Translations under genes and position numbers: made by a program | The notes under the pieces: model-generated | Seen by the model: the letters and a program-made list of their open reading frames with translations, nothing else | Told to the model about the DNA's origin: nothing | The model's database searches: none | Part shown: in pieces, positions 22,410-34,763 of the stretch | Numbering within the stretch: the first letter of the stretch is position 1 | Layout of the letters: each line of letters begins with the position of its first letter | DNA from: Poronia punctata | Taxonomy: Eukaryota; Ascomycota; Sordariomycetes; Xylariales; Xylariaceae | DNA length: 64,000 nucleotides | Direction of reading: 5' to 3' | Assembly (NCBI GenBank): GCA_022579005.1 | Contig: MU401544.1 | Span: 79,770 to 143,769 of the forward strand

Positions 22410-23740
22410 CGTTCCCTTATTAATAAAGTCTGGCATCATTTATCGCAGGCTTTTCTTCTGTTACACGATATATACGACCCTCCTTTACCGCGTGTTTACA
22501 CTTCAATTTATTCTCGACATTCATGGACGCTCATTAGACTTATGATTCACGACCGACCATATACCATCATTTAGCATAGCTGCTTTGCCGGCTTAGCATT
22601 GTGGCGTTTTCATGCCCGCTACAGTCCTTTTATTTCCCCCTTTTTCAGCTTTATAGTTTGCTCCTATTTATACCATCTCCTGGCGTTCCGGTATATATAC
22701 ACTGTAATCTTGTTTTATTCTGGCAAGCTCCATCTTTCCAACTTACATCTAATTTCTCTTTATGTTGTTCAAGAGGCGATAGTCTGTGGGATTGAACGGC
22801 AGCCAAGATACCCAGTGCGTCAGGTACCGTCATGTCACAAGTTTTCTAATGGTCAAGCGTGAGCTCGGGCCAAGGATATTATATAATCTCTCTAACATGG
22901 ACAATACCTAGCCTATTCCTTTCTATGTTTCCTTGTCACCTTGCCCTATATGCCACGCTGTCTGTGAAAAGGTCTGGTGGGCCAGGCTTCGGGTTGGAAG
23001 GAATACATGGAGTATTGAAACTGGCGGATTATGTGCTATGAGAATGGGGGATGTTACTTGATTCAGTGATGAGCAATAGAGAGTCTAATTAGACTAATGG
23101 CTGTAAGTAAGGGAAACAAGACAATGTGTTGAAGATCATCCATGCTAGATTACAGGTTGATCAACCATCAACCACAGCTCCAATAATGGTAAAAATAAGT
23201 ATTTCATTATTACTTGAGCAAACGACTTTTTTTCGGCCGTGGTATTGAAAGTCCATCATGTCAAAAACTTACTTGAACCCCCCACCTCATCCTCACCTCA
23301 CCTCACCCCACAGATACGCAACACGGACACCGACACCAAATGGTAAATCCTCCATCTAAAATTTGGATTTGAGTGTTACATTGGGGAATTTTCAAGCATT
23401 TCGTTTCTTAATAAAGAAAGAAACCAGGGCAGAGGGGTAGGTGGTAAGAAGGTAGTTTTAGTCGTGTTACAAGAGGATTTTTTATATACCCTTGTTAAAC
23501 AGATCCTTCCTGATGATCCTTTCTCATCTACCTACCTATCTATTAGAAATCCACGTGGTTTTTTTTATATAAAAAATCTGTTGATCTTAAATCTAAGGTA
23601 GCTAGGTAGAGATTTCTATTTGTATTCTTCTCCCAGCGTTAGTCAAGTCTACTCTAGCGTAAGTACAGATTTTTGGAATCCGTGTCTACCTAGTGTATAT
23701 GTATAGATTTGATTTAATACGGCTCTTGTAGGCTGAGTTC

Positions 23741-23766
23741 AGTTAAGTTAAGTTAAGTTAAGTTAA
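23741..23766. repeat. (AGTTA)n short tandem repeat
   Basis: Five to six pentamer units within the AT-rich region. Confidence 0.85.
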
Positions 23767-24691
23767 GGTACTTTAGGCAAAGAAGTGGTTTTGCTACAGG
23801 ACGAAAAGAAAGTAGGTAGGTGGGTATTTATTCTGATTTTTTATAACAGGTTAAATATGTAAGTAAATAAGATCTGTGTTGCAAAGTAAAATTCTAGATC
23901 TCTCTTGTCTTATAGTCTATATTTATTGTCCTTTTACTTAAAGTACTTACCTACCCTAGCTTACCTACCTACCTACTTACCTACCTACTTTATTTATATG
24001 AACTTAACTTACGGCTGCTCTGCTTGTCAACTGCCTACTTTGTATTCATTCCTGGACTTTAAGATGTAAAACTGCAACAAAAGATGTAAAAAGTTCAAGG
24101 GGCTCGATATACGTTTTGCTCTGCCCTTACAATATTCTAAGAGTTAGTTCTCTGTCCGTCTGTCCGGTGTTGGTGTTTAAACTAACAAGGCAATATAATA
24201 CCTAAGTAGGTAGCTACTACCCTCTATCCTCTTATAGCAACAGTGAGTAAGTTAAGTGAGTTTGTAGGTACTACATCTAAATAAATAAAAAAGAAAAAGA
24301 AAAAACCATATAAAAGCCCATAAATAAGATCTCCTGTATATAGATAGACCTAACAACGTAACCGCTATACCTACATTTAAAGGATTAAAAACACTTTCTT
24401 TAAACACTATCTAGCTTCTTTATCTCTAGTACTAAATAAATAAGTAGATAGATAGAAAGATAGAGTAGATATTGTTAACAAGCAGGTTAGGTTAGGTATA
24501 TAAAACAAAACAACACCCTGTTTATTTTCATTTTCAGTTTCGGTTTCGTTTTTGCAGTTTTTTTTCTCCCCCTATTTGTCCTGTTTCTTATTGTGGCATT
24601 ATATACTATAACATAAGTGTGCAGTTTTGTTTAAAAAAAACAGGGAGGGAAAAGGAAGTAGAGAATGTTTTATATAAATGTAAAAAGGAAG

Positions 24692-24693
<2 letters not shown>

Positions 24694-24728
<35 letters not shown>
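24694..24728. repeat. (TC)n microsatellite
   Basis: Uninterrupted dinucleotide run of about 17 units in AT-rich non-coding DNA. Confidence 0.95.
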
Positions 24729-24732
<4 letters not shown>

Positions 24733-26108
24733 GGTATAACGTATAAAGATATTAATATATTTAAAGGAAGATAGATGCGTTCCATGTTTAAAGAACTTGA
24801 CATAGAAGGGATATTTACTTGGGCTGGCTGTTTGCAATTAATAAATATACAAGCGGCTAAGATGAGGTGAGGTGAGGTAAAGTAACAAAATGTAGTTTTT
24901 TTTTTTCAATTTCTTTTTTTTTTTTTTGCAAATTATTGTAATAAATATCCGTGACATTTAGATAGGTAGATTAATCAATCGAATTCTGTAAATCTTTTTG
25001 TCGAAAGCAATCAAATCAAATCACCTACTGCTAGACTAGGTACCTACAAACAAATACCCAGAAAGTAAGGAAAGAGAATGACGGGGCAGGGGAAAGGTGC
25101 TGTGCCCCCTCCCCTCCTCTACCATGTGGTATACAGGGAGATAAGACCCAAAACAAACCCCCATACAGGGATTAAGGTAACCTAGCTATCTTACAGGCAT
25201 TACATTGATTAATTACCCTGGTCAGTTAGAGAAGGACCTTGCTTTTTGAGCTTGGTCCTATTTTAGCTTTTGTGTGTCCCTTGAATTGGAGTCGATAAAG
25301 TTTACCACGTTTTACATAGAAAGGGGTTGGTGATTCACGTGTTGGTACGTCAAACCAATATCTCTCTCAACCTCGCTATCTCACAATATCTACTACTACT
25401 CGTAGAAAAGCAAAGTAGGAAAAAGTACGAATAAGCGTGGCGCCTCTACTAAAATAAGGAGTAGTAAAATAAATAAAACCCAAGTCACAAAGTCGAAAAT
25501 AGCAAGAAAAGACGAATTCGTAATCTTGATGCTACGTCGAATGCGGAGAGATCTAGGAGGGTTGCATGTGTAGGATGAAATGTCTGACAACCATGCAACA
25601 CATACATACATACTCGCCTGGGATTTTCCCCCGTCAGGGACCACTGTTCCAGATTTTCAGCGTTGCATTGCATCTTGTCGTTTCTCAATAGTTCGCAAGC
25701 TTTGAAATGAACATCCCCGGTGAACAGGTGAACACATCACTAGCAGGGTGATTCCAAAGTCCTTTTCGGTTTTCTTTTGGCATGGCTACCAAAAAGCATG
25801 GATGACGCAAAGGTCAGATTGTACCAATTGGGCGGGTTGGCGGCGGCGTAATTCCCGTCTGTGCAATAGAACGAGATAACCGGCCCTCTCCCTGCCTTTC
25901 CTCATACGACGGCGGGGAGTGTACGATAATGTTCATAGAACTTGCATGTCGATTGTATACGTTCTACTAAGCTCTACCTCTGTTGATAGGTGTGATTGAT
26001 CGATAGTGGTACTGGAGCCGCGCGCTCGACCCTTTTCTTCCTAGGTGGGGAGGGAGCGCCTGGGGATACAATACCGGTAGCACTCACGTTTTTCGAAACA
26101 GCCATAGA

Positions 26109-26927
26109 TCATGGCGCACCGGGACGGAGAACGTCGGCCTCCAACAGGTTGGCCCAAAGCCCCTCTCGATCAGCCGCCATGGCCTCGGCGGTACGACCCT
26201 GAGCGGTCTGCAGAGCTCGAATATCATCGGATGGCACTGTGTCCGGACGCTGAAGACCCATTGCCAGCGCGATTTCACGGAGAGGGGCCGGAAAGGTATA
26301 TGTGCGCAGAGAAGAGGCGATCCACAGTAACAGCCAGACTACTTCCTCTTGTCCTTGTTCGATGGCGATATGAAGGCCGCTCTTCATATCAGAAAGAGGA
26401 TCCTGGTAGCGAATAAGCTGTGCTGGAGAGAGTGTCGGCTCTTCCCCGCCCTCCTGGGCGATCGCATCAATGTCCCGAAGCAGATCGACAATGCCGTTTA
26501 TATCGCCCTCGCTGCACATAACATGGAAGGCGCGCGCTGGTCTTGCTTCTGGATGAGCCGTCAGATATGCCTCTTCCGTTATAGCCGGTGCTAAATCCAG
26601 GTTCTCTTGCACGCCGCCCTCGTTGGTGTACGTTGACAGGATGGACACGCCCAATGTCGTCGGCAGTGACGGATCCGATACGGACGGGCCGGCGCTGGCC
26701 TCGGCGAGCGGTGATTGGCAAGAAGGGCACTTTAACGAGGCCGCCACGTCTGCGGATCGGTCTAGAAGACATTGCCAATGAAAGTGACAGCCGCAGGTGA
26801 GTTCCAGATCATCCGGGACACTTTGTGGTCCTGTGCCGTCATTATGTCCATTCTCATCCTCAAACTCGTCCTCTACCTCGACCACGAGGGGGTCTTGGCA
26901 CACTTTACAGCTTTCCTCGGCCGTCAT
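26109..26927 (-). CDS. RING-type zinc-finger protein with ankyrin-like C-terminal part
   Basis: Intronless, 272 residues from the ATG at 26927; the frame stays open 25 codons further upstream but without an ATG. Residues 1-74 form a RING-like finger: C7-x2-C10, an acidic spacer, C45-G-C47-H-F-H50-x2-C53, then C67-x2-C70 in LKCPSCQSPL. This cross-brace arrangement suggests an E3 ubiquitin ligase. The middle is a low-complexity linker. Around residues 130-200 there are helix pairs resembling two degenerate ankyrin repeats (AFHVMCSEGDINGIVDLL; SGLHIAIEQGQEEVVWLLL). It is likely cytosolic. The RING is clear by eye; the ankyrin part is inferred. Confidence 0.8.
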   Translation of the reverse strand: MTAEESCKVCQDPLVVEVEDEFEDENGHNDGTGPQSVPDDLELTCGCHFHWQCLLDRSADVAASLKCPSCQSPLAEASAGPSVSDPSLPTTLGVSILSTYTNEGGVQENLDLAPAITEEAYLTAHPEARPARAFHVMCSEGDINGIVDLLRDIDAIAQEGGEEPTLSPAQLIRYQDPLSDMKSGLHIAIEQGQEEVVWLLLWIASSLRTYTFPAPLREIALAMGLQRPDTVPSDDIRALQTAQGRTAEAMAADREGLWANLLEADVLRPGAP

Positions 26928-28949
26928 TCTCTCCTTTTCTTCTTTTCGGCCTTCCCTAGTCGATCTCGCATCAGGATAGTTCGGGAATATGATCGACGAC
27001 AAAGTGTAGGTTCATTAAAACGCCGCATCCATGGATACCAGCAAGAACAGCCAGCTGTCCACTCCCATCATAAGGTACATGGAAAGAGACGGGCCGAGGT
27101 GGAAAATACATAGTAATGGGTGGTTGAGGGATGATGTATGTCGTGTGTTACGTGGGCGCAAGAGGTTGCATATAGGGAGCAGATAGTGGCGGTTTGGCGT
27201 CAATCGGGAGGGAAGTGATCAGGTATGTTTGTGTGCATCTTTTATTCGGACTTACCGACTGATTTGCTTAGCGGTTCAGGTGGTCGAAGTCGGTCGAAGT
27301 CGACTTGATGAACAAATACTAGGAGGCCTCAGGTTGAATTGCAAGCGGAAATGAAGTTCTCAGCTGAGACGGCACGTTTTTATGTGAGTACGGCAATGAT
27401 CAAAGTATATCTGGCAGTTCGTGGTTAGAAAGATATGGGGCTACGTATACCCGTAGGTTCAAATTGCTGGAGATGTTCATGAATTTTTACTAGGGAAAGC
27501 GTTAGCCCACGTTTGTGCATTGCGCACATATGCAGTCTAATAATAACTACAACTATATGGGTAACTTCATAACCAAACTTTATAAACCGTCGGCTTATCT
27601 CAATTGAATATATTGCGGTACTTGGTCGGTCAGATACTGGAACCACTCACATAAAATTCCACTAATTCCGCCAAATATTGTACTGTGTGGTAGGAACCCC
27701 AATTATAGAACACCGCCAGTTCTGAGATCATCACGGCCACGCCCGATATCCAGGACATACCTTATTCCGGTCCGCCATGTCTGGTATAAGGCTCGACCTA
27801 ACGGGTTAAGATGCCTGATTCGTTAGGCCGTCCGGCACTTGATTTATACGCGGGCCCACTTCTCCCTCTTCAAACCACGCCGTGTCTGACCGTCGAGATA
27901 GATCCGCTCCGATATTGTATGCATATGTTATTCACCGCGTCTATCAGTAATACAGCAACGGTGGTGGTAGGTTAGCTTAGACTTGCGTGTGTTATTTAGT
28001 AAAAGAGTATCAATTTTACATGTAGGAGTAGGATGTAGGTGCATACCATCTACTTGTCAGTTGTTAAACAAAGCACAGCTATCAACATTAATACCACCTC
28101 CCATTCCGAGTTGAGTACGCAAAATAGATAGACGCTATGATATCTATCTGTACCTTTTTGTTGCCGACGTGATCCGTAGTACGGGATCAGACTAACATAC
28201 CTTACTAAGGTTTCATAATCCTTACACAACCAAGAGTCCGGCTACAACGTCAGCATACACGTACATTCAAGTGACGCCAAAGACAAGCGGGCTACGTACA
28301 GATCGCCAGACCATCTGTAGGTTCGGCTATCGAATTGGCTAAAGTATCGAATTGAGGTAGCCGTTGAAACCCATTCTGGAACCTCTGTCCAAATAAGGTA
28401 AGGTTGCGGAGTCTGGGCAGACCCACAATTACAAGTCTTCTTGGCGAACTAGTCTACACGTAAAAGTATTCTTGGCGGGGCTGTGTTGTGCATTTCCTGT
28501 TTGTCAAAAGAAAGAAAGGCCGGAGTGAGTTTCTCTAAACAATTATTTGGCCCGGCACACTAGGTAGGTAGTCTAGCGTCCGTGTTTGTCGTCAATCCGA
28601 ACTCAAAGAAAAAAAAATTAGATAGGCTTTTTTTTTAATAAAAAAAACCCTCGGGAATCCCGAGATTTGATGTTCCTTTCCTTCCCGCTTTTAAACCTTT
28701 AGACTAGGTAGAGGTAGTGTACTAGGTCGAGGTCAATCAATTAAAGGGGGAGGAAAAGAGCTCGGTATAGCAATGGTCCGAACGGAAAGACGGCCATTTT
28801 ATTTTCACCAATCATGTCGGACAAAAAAGCTTTGTCTTATATTACACACATACGTAAAAAGTGTGTTTTTTGATTTTCTGCGTGGAACTTTTTTCTTTTC
28901 CACGCTCTTGGGCTATTCAGTCAGAGCTAAAACTAGAATAGGCAAAGCA

Positions 28950-29331
28950 TAAAAAAAGAGAGTTGTTAGGGGGGCACCCATGAAATTGTTAGGGGGGCAC
29001 CCAAGTCCGCTTCTAGCCAATTAAACGGCCTAAAAGGGACCAAAAGCGACCCGCCCGGTGCTAACCTCCTTATTGCACTGAGCAGTATGTAAATGCTACT
29101 TGCAAAAACAGACGTAAAAGCAAGAATATAAGGGGCAAAAAAAATAAAAAAAAGGCTGTTAGTATTACTTGGCCTAGCTTTATTTATTAAAGCTTTAAAG
29201 GGTACAAGGTAATCTGTTTGCGCTGTAGAAAATAAGACGTAAAGCAGGTATTTTGCTATACAGTGTAGTAGGATTATGGATGCCCCCCTAACAATTTTAT
29301 GGGTGCCCCCCTAACAATTCTCTAAAAAAAG
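28950..29331. mobile_element. Non-autonomous inverted-repeat element, copy 1 (364 bp plus 9-bp target duplications)
   Basis: The element spans 28959-29322. Its left end AGAGTTGTTAGGGGGGCACC is the reverse complement of the right end, with one mismatch. Both ends carry the TTGTTAGGGGGGCA core twice, spaced by ATGAAA on the left and ATAAAA when the right end is read inward, so the terminal inverted repeat is about 46 bp with an internal duplication. The 9-bp direct repeat TAAAAAAAG flanks both sides (28950-28958 and 29323-29331). The ~270-bp interior has no coding frame. The structure fits a MITE of a DNA-transposon family; 9-bp duplications would suit Mutator-like elements. No transposase is seen in the window. 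Confidence 0.85.
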
Positions 29332-29431
29332 CCCAGAGGCCAAGGTTTTTTGTTCGTCTTACGTGTACCAGACTAGATGGTGGCTTGTGTTTCCGTCCAG
29401 ACTTAGGCATTCTCTGGGAACGGAGTACCTA

Positions 29432-29448
29432 GCGCGCGCGCGCGCGCG
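29432..29448. repeat. (GC)n microsatellite
   Basis: Alternating GC run of about 8 units, able to adopt Z-DNA; unusual in this AT-rich spacer. Confidence 0.9.
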
Positions 29449-30314
29449 ACACCGAGAGCATGGATATGGTTCGCAAGGTAGGTAAAGTAGGTATTTACAT
29501 GATCGGCTATCATGGCAAATGGAATGGTAGGTAGGTATGTATGTAGATAGGGGGGGTAAGGTAAGGGGTTGTGTTGTTGTCACGGAAAAAGCCAGCCGCA
29601 CCCGTGTGTCATCATTGTGTTTTTTTTCCCGCCCATATGTCAAAATGGTTGACCAAGCTAGCTAGTAAAGACTAAAAGGGGGGAGGGGGGGGAGCTGTAA
29701 TAAAACCAAGACGGTAGACCAGGCCAGTTCATTGGCAGCTGACGAAAGCTCCGACCGTCTCCTCCCCCCCAGTTCCGCCCACACCCCCGGTATCAAGCAA
29801 GCCACATCGTGGAGAGCGGCCCCATAAGGTGGGCGGGCGGACTACTGATTGTCGTTATTGGTCTTTTTCAGCTTGGCCAGGATGTTTTTTTGTTTGTTCG
29901 TTGGGGGGGATGAGGTAATAGCGCGGAGCTCCGCGCCGCGCCGCGCCGGCTTAGGGTTAAGAGGATTAGGTACACGTATGTGAAACATGGTAGATAAGTT
30001 TAATCAGACCTTTTGACAGGTTCCTTAAAATGGCCCGGGGTTCATGTAACCCCCCCTATCATGGCACATTAGTGGGATCGGAACAGTCGCCGGGGGCAGA
30101 GAGTTACCGGGGTACTACAACGTCTCATTGGACATGCGAATATGTTCTAGATAGACTAAAGTTTTGATATGTACAAGTGTGTTACTACACACATACAGAG
30201 AGAGGTGTTTGTTGCTGACTATGTACAAATTCCAATTCTACGGCTTTGTTCGTTTCGTCTGCCGAGCAAAGGCGGCCTCCTAAAATGCTTAAACTCGCTT
30301 TCTACTCCCCAGTA

Positions 30315-30344
30315 ATGATGATGATGATGATGATGATGATGATG
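30315..30344. repeat. (ATG)n microsatellite
   Basis: Ten tandem ATG units, giving a spurious methionine run in one frame. Confidence 0.95.
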
Positions 30345-30714
30345 CCGTCCCCCAATATTGAGATCGCTCAGGCCATGAAGTCATCAAGACTTATGTCCAA
30401 ACCAGGAGCGTTCCGGCGCTGCCTGCCAAAATCCCAAAAACAAAACAAAAACACTATTCCGCTCCTATTTTTTGAATGTCTTTCCATAGGTCCTGCCCAT
30501 TTATGCCCAGTTACATGCCACGACTAGCGTGGCGCAAGTGTAAAGACCCGATGCTCGCTCTTCTCTAATAATCATCTACAGCAAATGTGCTTCGTTCCTT
30601 CTCTCTCCCTATAGGGGGGTATCGTTTCGCCTTTTTTTTTTCCTTTGTCGTTTCGAAATCATATTTGCCCGTAGTTCTCTTTAGTAATATCATATGCTGA
30701 AACCTGTTCTTTCT

Positions 30715-30718
<4 letters not shown>

Positions 30719-30745
<27 letters not shown>

Positions 30746-30759
30746 CTGTGTGTGTGTGT
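30719..30759. repeat. (TG)n microsatellite with one interruption
   Basis: About 20 TG units with a single CTG interruption. Confidence 0.95.
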
Positions 30760-31036
30760 AGATTTTTTACGATGTTTGCGGCCGTGCCCGGACCCAGCGC
30801 TGCACCGCTCGTAGGCTTGGGTCTTCGGCCGTCCAGCGGCCCATGTTTACATCCGCTGTTTGTAGCTCTTGGTAGATTACTTCGTCTTTGATCTGGGCGA
30901 GTTCCTGTGCAACTTATTAGTCGAAAAGGGATCGGCGTGGCTGACGGTTGAGGAACGTCAAGGGGGGGATGTGAGGTGGGAGAAGCAAGGAGGAAAATGC
31001 TAGGTGATCTAGCCTTGCGAGTGGAACCAAGCCGTC

Positions 31037-31724
31037 CTAGCGGGATAAGGGGGAAGGGGAAGGCGAAAGGGGGACGGGGTTTCGTACAGTTCGAAGCTGA
31101 TCATCAACAGTTCTCAGTTGTCGTCGATTAGAGGAATTAGGACGACCGCCCTGAAGAACTTGATCCCGGTATCCTATCCATCTCTGTGCCGCTGCCTGAC
31201 GTAAATAGATCTTCTGGGCCTGGTGTCTCCGAGCGAAAGCATCTAGTAAGACCCTACAAAAGGAAAATCATCGGGTAATCAGTCTCCAAGTCTCTCGAAT
31301 AAGCTGCTACTTGGGTAAGGTTTGTGAGGAAAATGTTTTGGTGGACGCACTGCTTTAGTTCCGCCTTTGCCTGCTCGTCTTCACCGCCGTCTGCCACGGG
31401 CACGCTGACGTCTGCCGCACAGTTTAGGATATGTTGGCCGTCTATGGCACACTGCCGTAATGCTGCCCAACCCTCGGTGTAGTAGTCCTCTGCGTTCTGT
31501 GGCTCTGTCGGTACGGCGGCGATATAATACTGTAGTGTTCGAAAGTCGGCGAGAACATCGGCAACCCGTGCCGTTCGGAAATCGTTCACTAGAGGAGACG
31601 GTGGGGGGTTAGAAATAAAGGAGGGTCTGGCCGACATCTTACAGACGGTCTGGCAACCCCCTGGCGCCAGGCGGGCTGCCAGTTATTTTGTATTTCTTTT
31701 GGGTTTGCACTCACGTCCGTCCAT
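31037..31724 (-). CDS. Three-exon conserved hypothetical protein
   Basis: Exons 31715-31724 (10 nt), 31351-31588 and 31037-31253, giving 154 residues. Intron 1 is 126 nt (donor GTGAGT, branch CTAAC, acceptor CTCTAG). Intron 2 is 97 nt (donor GTGCGT, acceptor TTGTAG). The product begins MDGLNDFRTARVADVLADFR and continues across the second joint as ELKQVLLDAFARRHQAQKIY. It is mostly helical, without signal peptide or membrane segment, and ends in a Pro/Ser tail. I do not recognise the family. The joints are supported because both restore a hydrophobic heptad-like pattern and avoid stops. The 10-nt first exon would be missed by most gene finders. Confidence 0.7.
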
Positions 31725-34700
31725 CTTGTTGTAATACACTCTATATAGAATTAAAAAATTCGCTAGAAGTTGCTCGAAAGTGCTATTTGCCGGCAATAGG
31801 TTTATCGCAAAGATTCTGCTCCTGCCGAAGAGGAAAAAAAAAAGTATAGACTCGAAGGAAGGGCTTGTGGTATATTAGGTATTAACCGAAAAAGCGTGAA
31901 TCGCCAACGTGTTCAAGAACCAATGGAGGAAAATAGGGCTATAACAGGGACAGCTGCATGTATTCTGACGCCTTCAGAAGGGATTATGTCGACGGAGTCT
32001 CATCTTCAAGATCGTTCACAAGTTGGACGAGAGCAGGTAGTCTTTGTATACTTTTTCAGAACCCTCCGTCCGGATCTCTTTGAGGCCGACTGAGATGATA
32101 CAAGAAAGTGAGGGCAGGTAGATCCAAACGTTGCATCTTCGCTGAATAGAGAGGGACTGGAGTTACGGGGCTCCATAGGTTACAATCGACGTTGGACTAT
32201 ACTCGCCCAGCTAGTCGAATTCATCATACACAACAAGTGATTGTCGAATCGGAATTACTAACGACTCCTTCATCCCTACGAGCACTCTCGAGCTCAAACC
32301 TGGACCATCCTAACAGAGCTGGATGTTGATCGTTGGCTTATTACAGTATTTCTCCGCGTGCTGGACTAAGCCCTGATGCGCATGGCTTCACTCGCTAACC
32401 AGGGGCCAATCTCGTGGCATTCGACGCCTCATATGCAAGGGCCTTGGAGGTATAGGCAGTGACCCTCTGGGTGGGAGGGCATGGCATGGGTAACATGTTT
32501 GTCACGCATTGGGCAAGCATTGGCTAGACAAGGACAAGCCAGGCACAGAATAGACTACGGTCCGGGATAGGTAGGGATAGGTAAGGGGAGAGAGGAGGCA
32601 GGTACCAGCAGTAGATGGAGTACCTAGATGGAACAGATAGAACCGGACTATGGGAAACCTGCAAATCCTCTAATGCCTGTTCATGGCCCTTGTAGATGCC
32701 TGTCGATGCCTGTAAATGCGGGTAAGGGGGGGATGGACGAGAGTAGTGTAGCCCGAGTCACCTTGCGAAGTGCTGTGCTGGGAAAGTGAAAGTGCAAGAC
32801 CGGTTCCTGCTTGGTTGCTTTGGGTGCCTGAGAAGCCAGGATACTGGATACTGCATGCTGGGTCGGTGGGGAGTGTCGCAGTAGGTAGTCTAGGTCGCAG
32901 AGCAAATACTACCTCCTATTGTCCATCAAAGGTAAGTAACTATGTACATTACATAAACCTGGGTGCCGTGCGCCGTAGCCCGTAGGCTTTGGTAATGCGG
33001 TAGACGCAGACGCAGACGCAGACACACAGGGCACGGCAAGAGCCTCTTGGTGAAGCTTATAGGAAGCGGCCGAAAGAGGGATGAGTTGAGGTGAAACACA
33101 CAATTCAGCGCGCCACTGTCGACTGCGTTAATCCCGATAGAGCATGTTGTCAGGTGTAATGGACAAAGGAGATGGAGATTCAGACGGATATCGCGAAATG
33201 TGTGGGAACGGCCCGACCAATCAGTCGCCGTAACCACGACTAAGCCACAGCAACCCACATAAAGGGCCCAGCTGAACGGATAGATAATTATTGGTCTGAA
33301 CCTGTCACGGCCCACGGGCGCTGGGGCCTTAGCCGCTTCAACATGGTAGCCCACTAATAGTAACACTGGGGGTCCTAATCCAGCTGCCAGTCATCGCGCT
33401 GATCTGCAGCCAGATTCAGATTCAAATGTCCTCTCATGGCCTCTCACGGCCCTTTGCAAACTAAGGTAATTTTATACTCTAACCTCAAGTTAAACTAAGG
33501 TACTGCTCTCAACATATTGACATTAAACAATCGAACCCCATGCCGCCTAATCCATCGCCTGTCCACGATCCTTATCCTATTCTAGCAGTTTACATAGCCT
33601 GCTAACTACCTCTAGGCGACATCCTTACGCTATTTGATAAGTATGAATTGATTGCCTTCTACAGAGATAACATTGCGTTGAGAAAAGCAAAAGGGTCATG
33701 GGGAAAAAAAAAACAAAAAACAAAAAAAAAACATATTTACCGAGACCGACATTATTCCCCAACAAAGGACGTATTCTCCCACCTAGGCCGAGGATATAGA
33801 CGCAAACGAAAGAAACGTAACCTGATAGATTTCGCTTAATCAGTTGAATTCCGTACGTGACATCCGAATTTACTACCTAGTCTACGTAGAGGCGTGTACT
33901 ACCTAGACATGTGAGTATAGAAATGAAGAGAGAAACACAGAAAAGGCTACGGATACTTCGTCATTATTGGTCTTGAGTTGTTGCATTGTCCAACGGTTTT
34001 GGCTCTGTTTTACCCCCGGTTCACCGCCATATTCAAGGGCCAGCCAGCACCAGCGTGCCACCTGCAGAGGGTGGTAGGTATGTCTCGGCAGCATCTGCCA
34101 TTTGTCGTCAATCATCATGTCCATCCCTACTCCAATCCCCTGTCACGCCATGCTTTTTTGCTGCGAGTTCTCCGACGGGCCCACCAACATGGGCTAGCTT
34201 GGCGGCTGAGCCTCTCGCAGCTGCCAACTATACAATTACCTAACCTAGGCTGGCTCGGGAGAGACGTCTGACGACATGTCCATATTACAGTATTATATGT
34301 CAATGTCCATAAAACAATCTTCAGGTTATAGAATGCGCAAATAAGAATGGCTTTTGCATCGATACATATAAGATTGCGAGCCCGGCTCCCTCAATTCCGA
34401 GATTCAGCTCCGGCGCGGCTCAAACTCTTTGTCATCCACGAACAAGCAATGCGGTGAGATGACAATATTCTGGCCACGCTTTTACTCAACTCTCGTTCGT
34501 GTGTGATCAATTCGCCGCAGGACAGTCGCTACAACGGGTTCCATCACATCCGAGTTGGCTTCGCCTTTCGTCTCGCTCGGGCTTCTATTGGACGCTACGG
34601 TACTATTGCACAAGGGAGGCGAGGAATATACACCGAACTGGTCCCATCTCCATCTTGATAGGGCCGGCCGGTCTCAGTGGCAAAACAGCATCCCGGACGA

Positions 34701-34763
34701 ACCAATCACCTAAGCGTACCCGGCTTCAGCCTTATATGGTTCGACCCCTTAATCCATCTAAAA
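31725..34763. other. 3.0-kb intergenic region, no gene seen
   Basis: A few short frames (31896-32093 plus; 32926-33366 minus; 33978-34271 plus; 34499-34900 plus) lack domains and splice extensions, and the last overlaps the proteasome gene antisense. A GCAGAC hexamer repeat lies at about 33003-33022 and an A-run near 33700-33732. Confidence 0.5.

Larger units (their letters stand above)
22410..26108. other. 3.7-kb AT-rich, low-complexity region
   Basis: No gene is seen. It is dominated by homopolymer A and T runs, CCTACCTA-type words, an (AGTTA)n tract and a (TC)n microsatellite. Short purine/pyrimidine tracts occur in both orientations (CCTCACCTCACCTCA near 23290, GAGGTGAGGTGAGG near 24863). 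The last 200 bp, close to the stop of the RING gene, are less AT-rich. Confidence 0.6.
26928..31036. other. 4.1-kb gene-free region with microsatellites and one mobile-element copy
   Basis: No protein gene is seen. It holds copy 1 of the inverted-repeat element (28959-29322), a (CG)n run, an (ATG)n run, a (TG)n run and G-rich stretches near 29678. The (ATG)n and (TG)n runs create short spurious frames. The end of the region abuts the stop codon of the three-exon hypothetical gene. Confidence 0.55.

Noticed and set aside
32926..33366. Minus-strand 146-codon frame
   Set aside because: The composition is Cys/Leu/Arg-rich as expected for chance translation, with no domain and no splice context.
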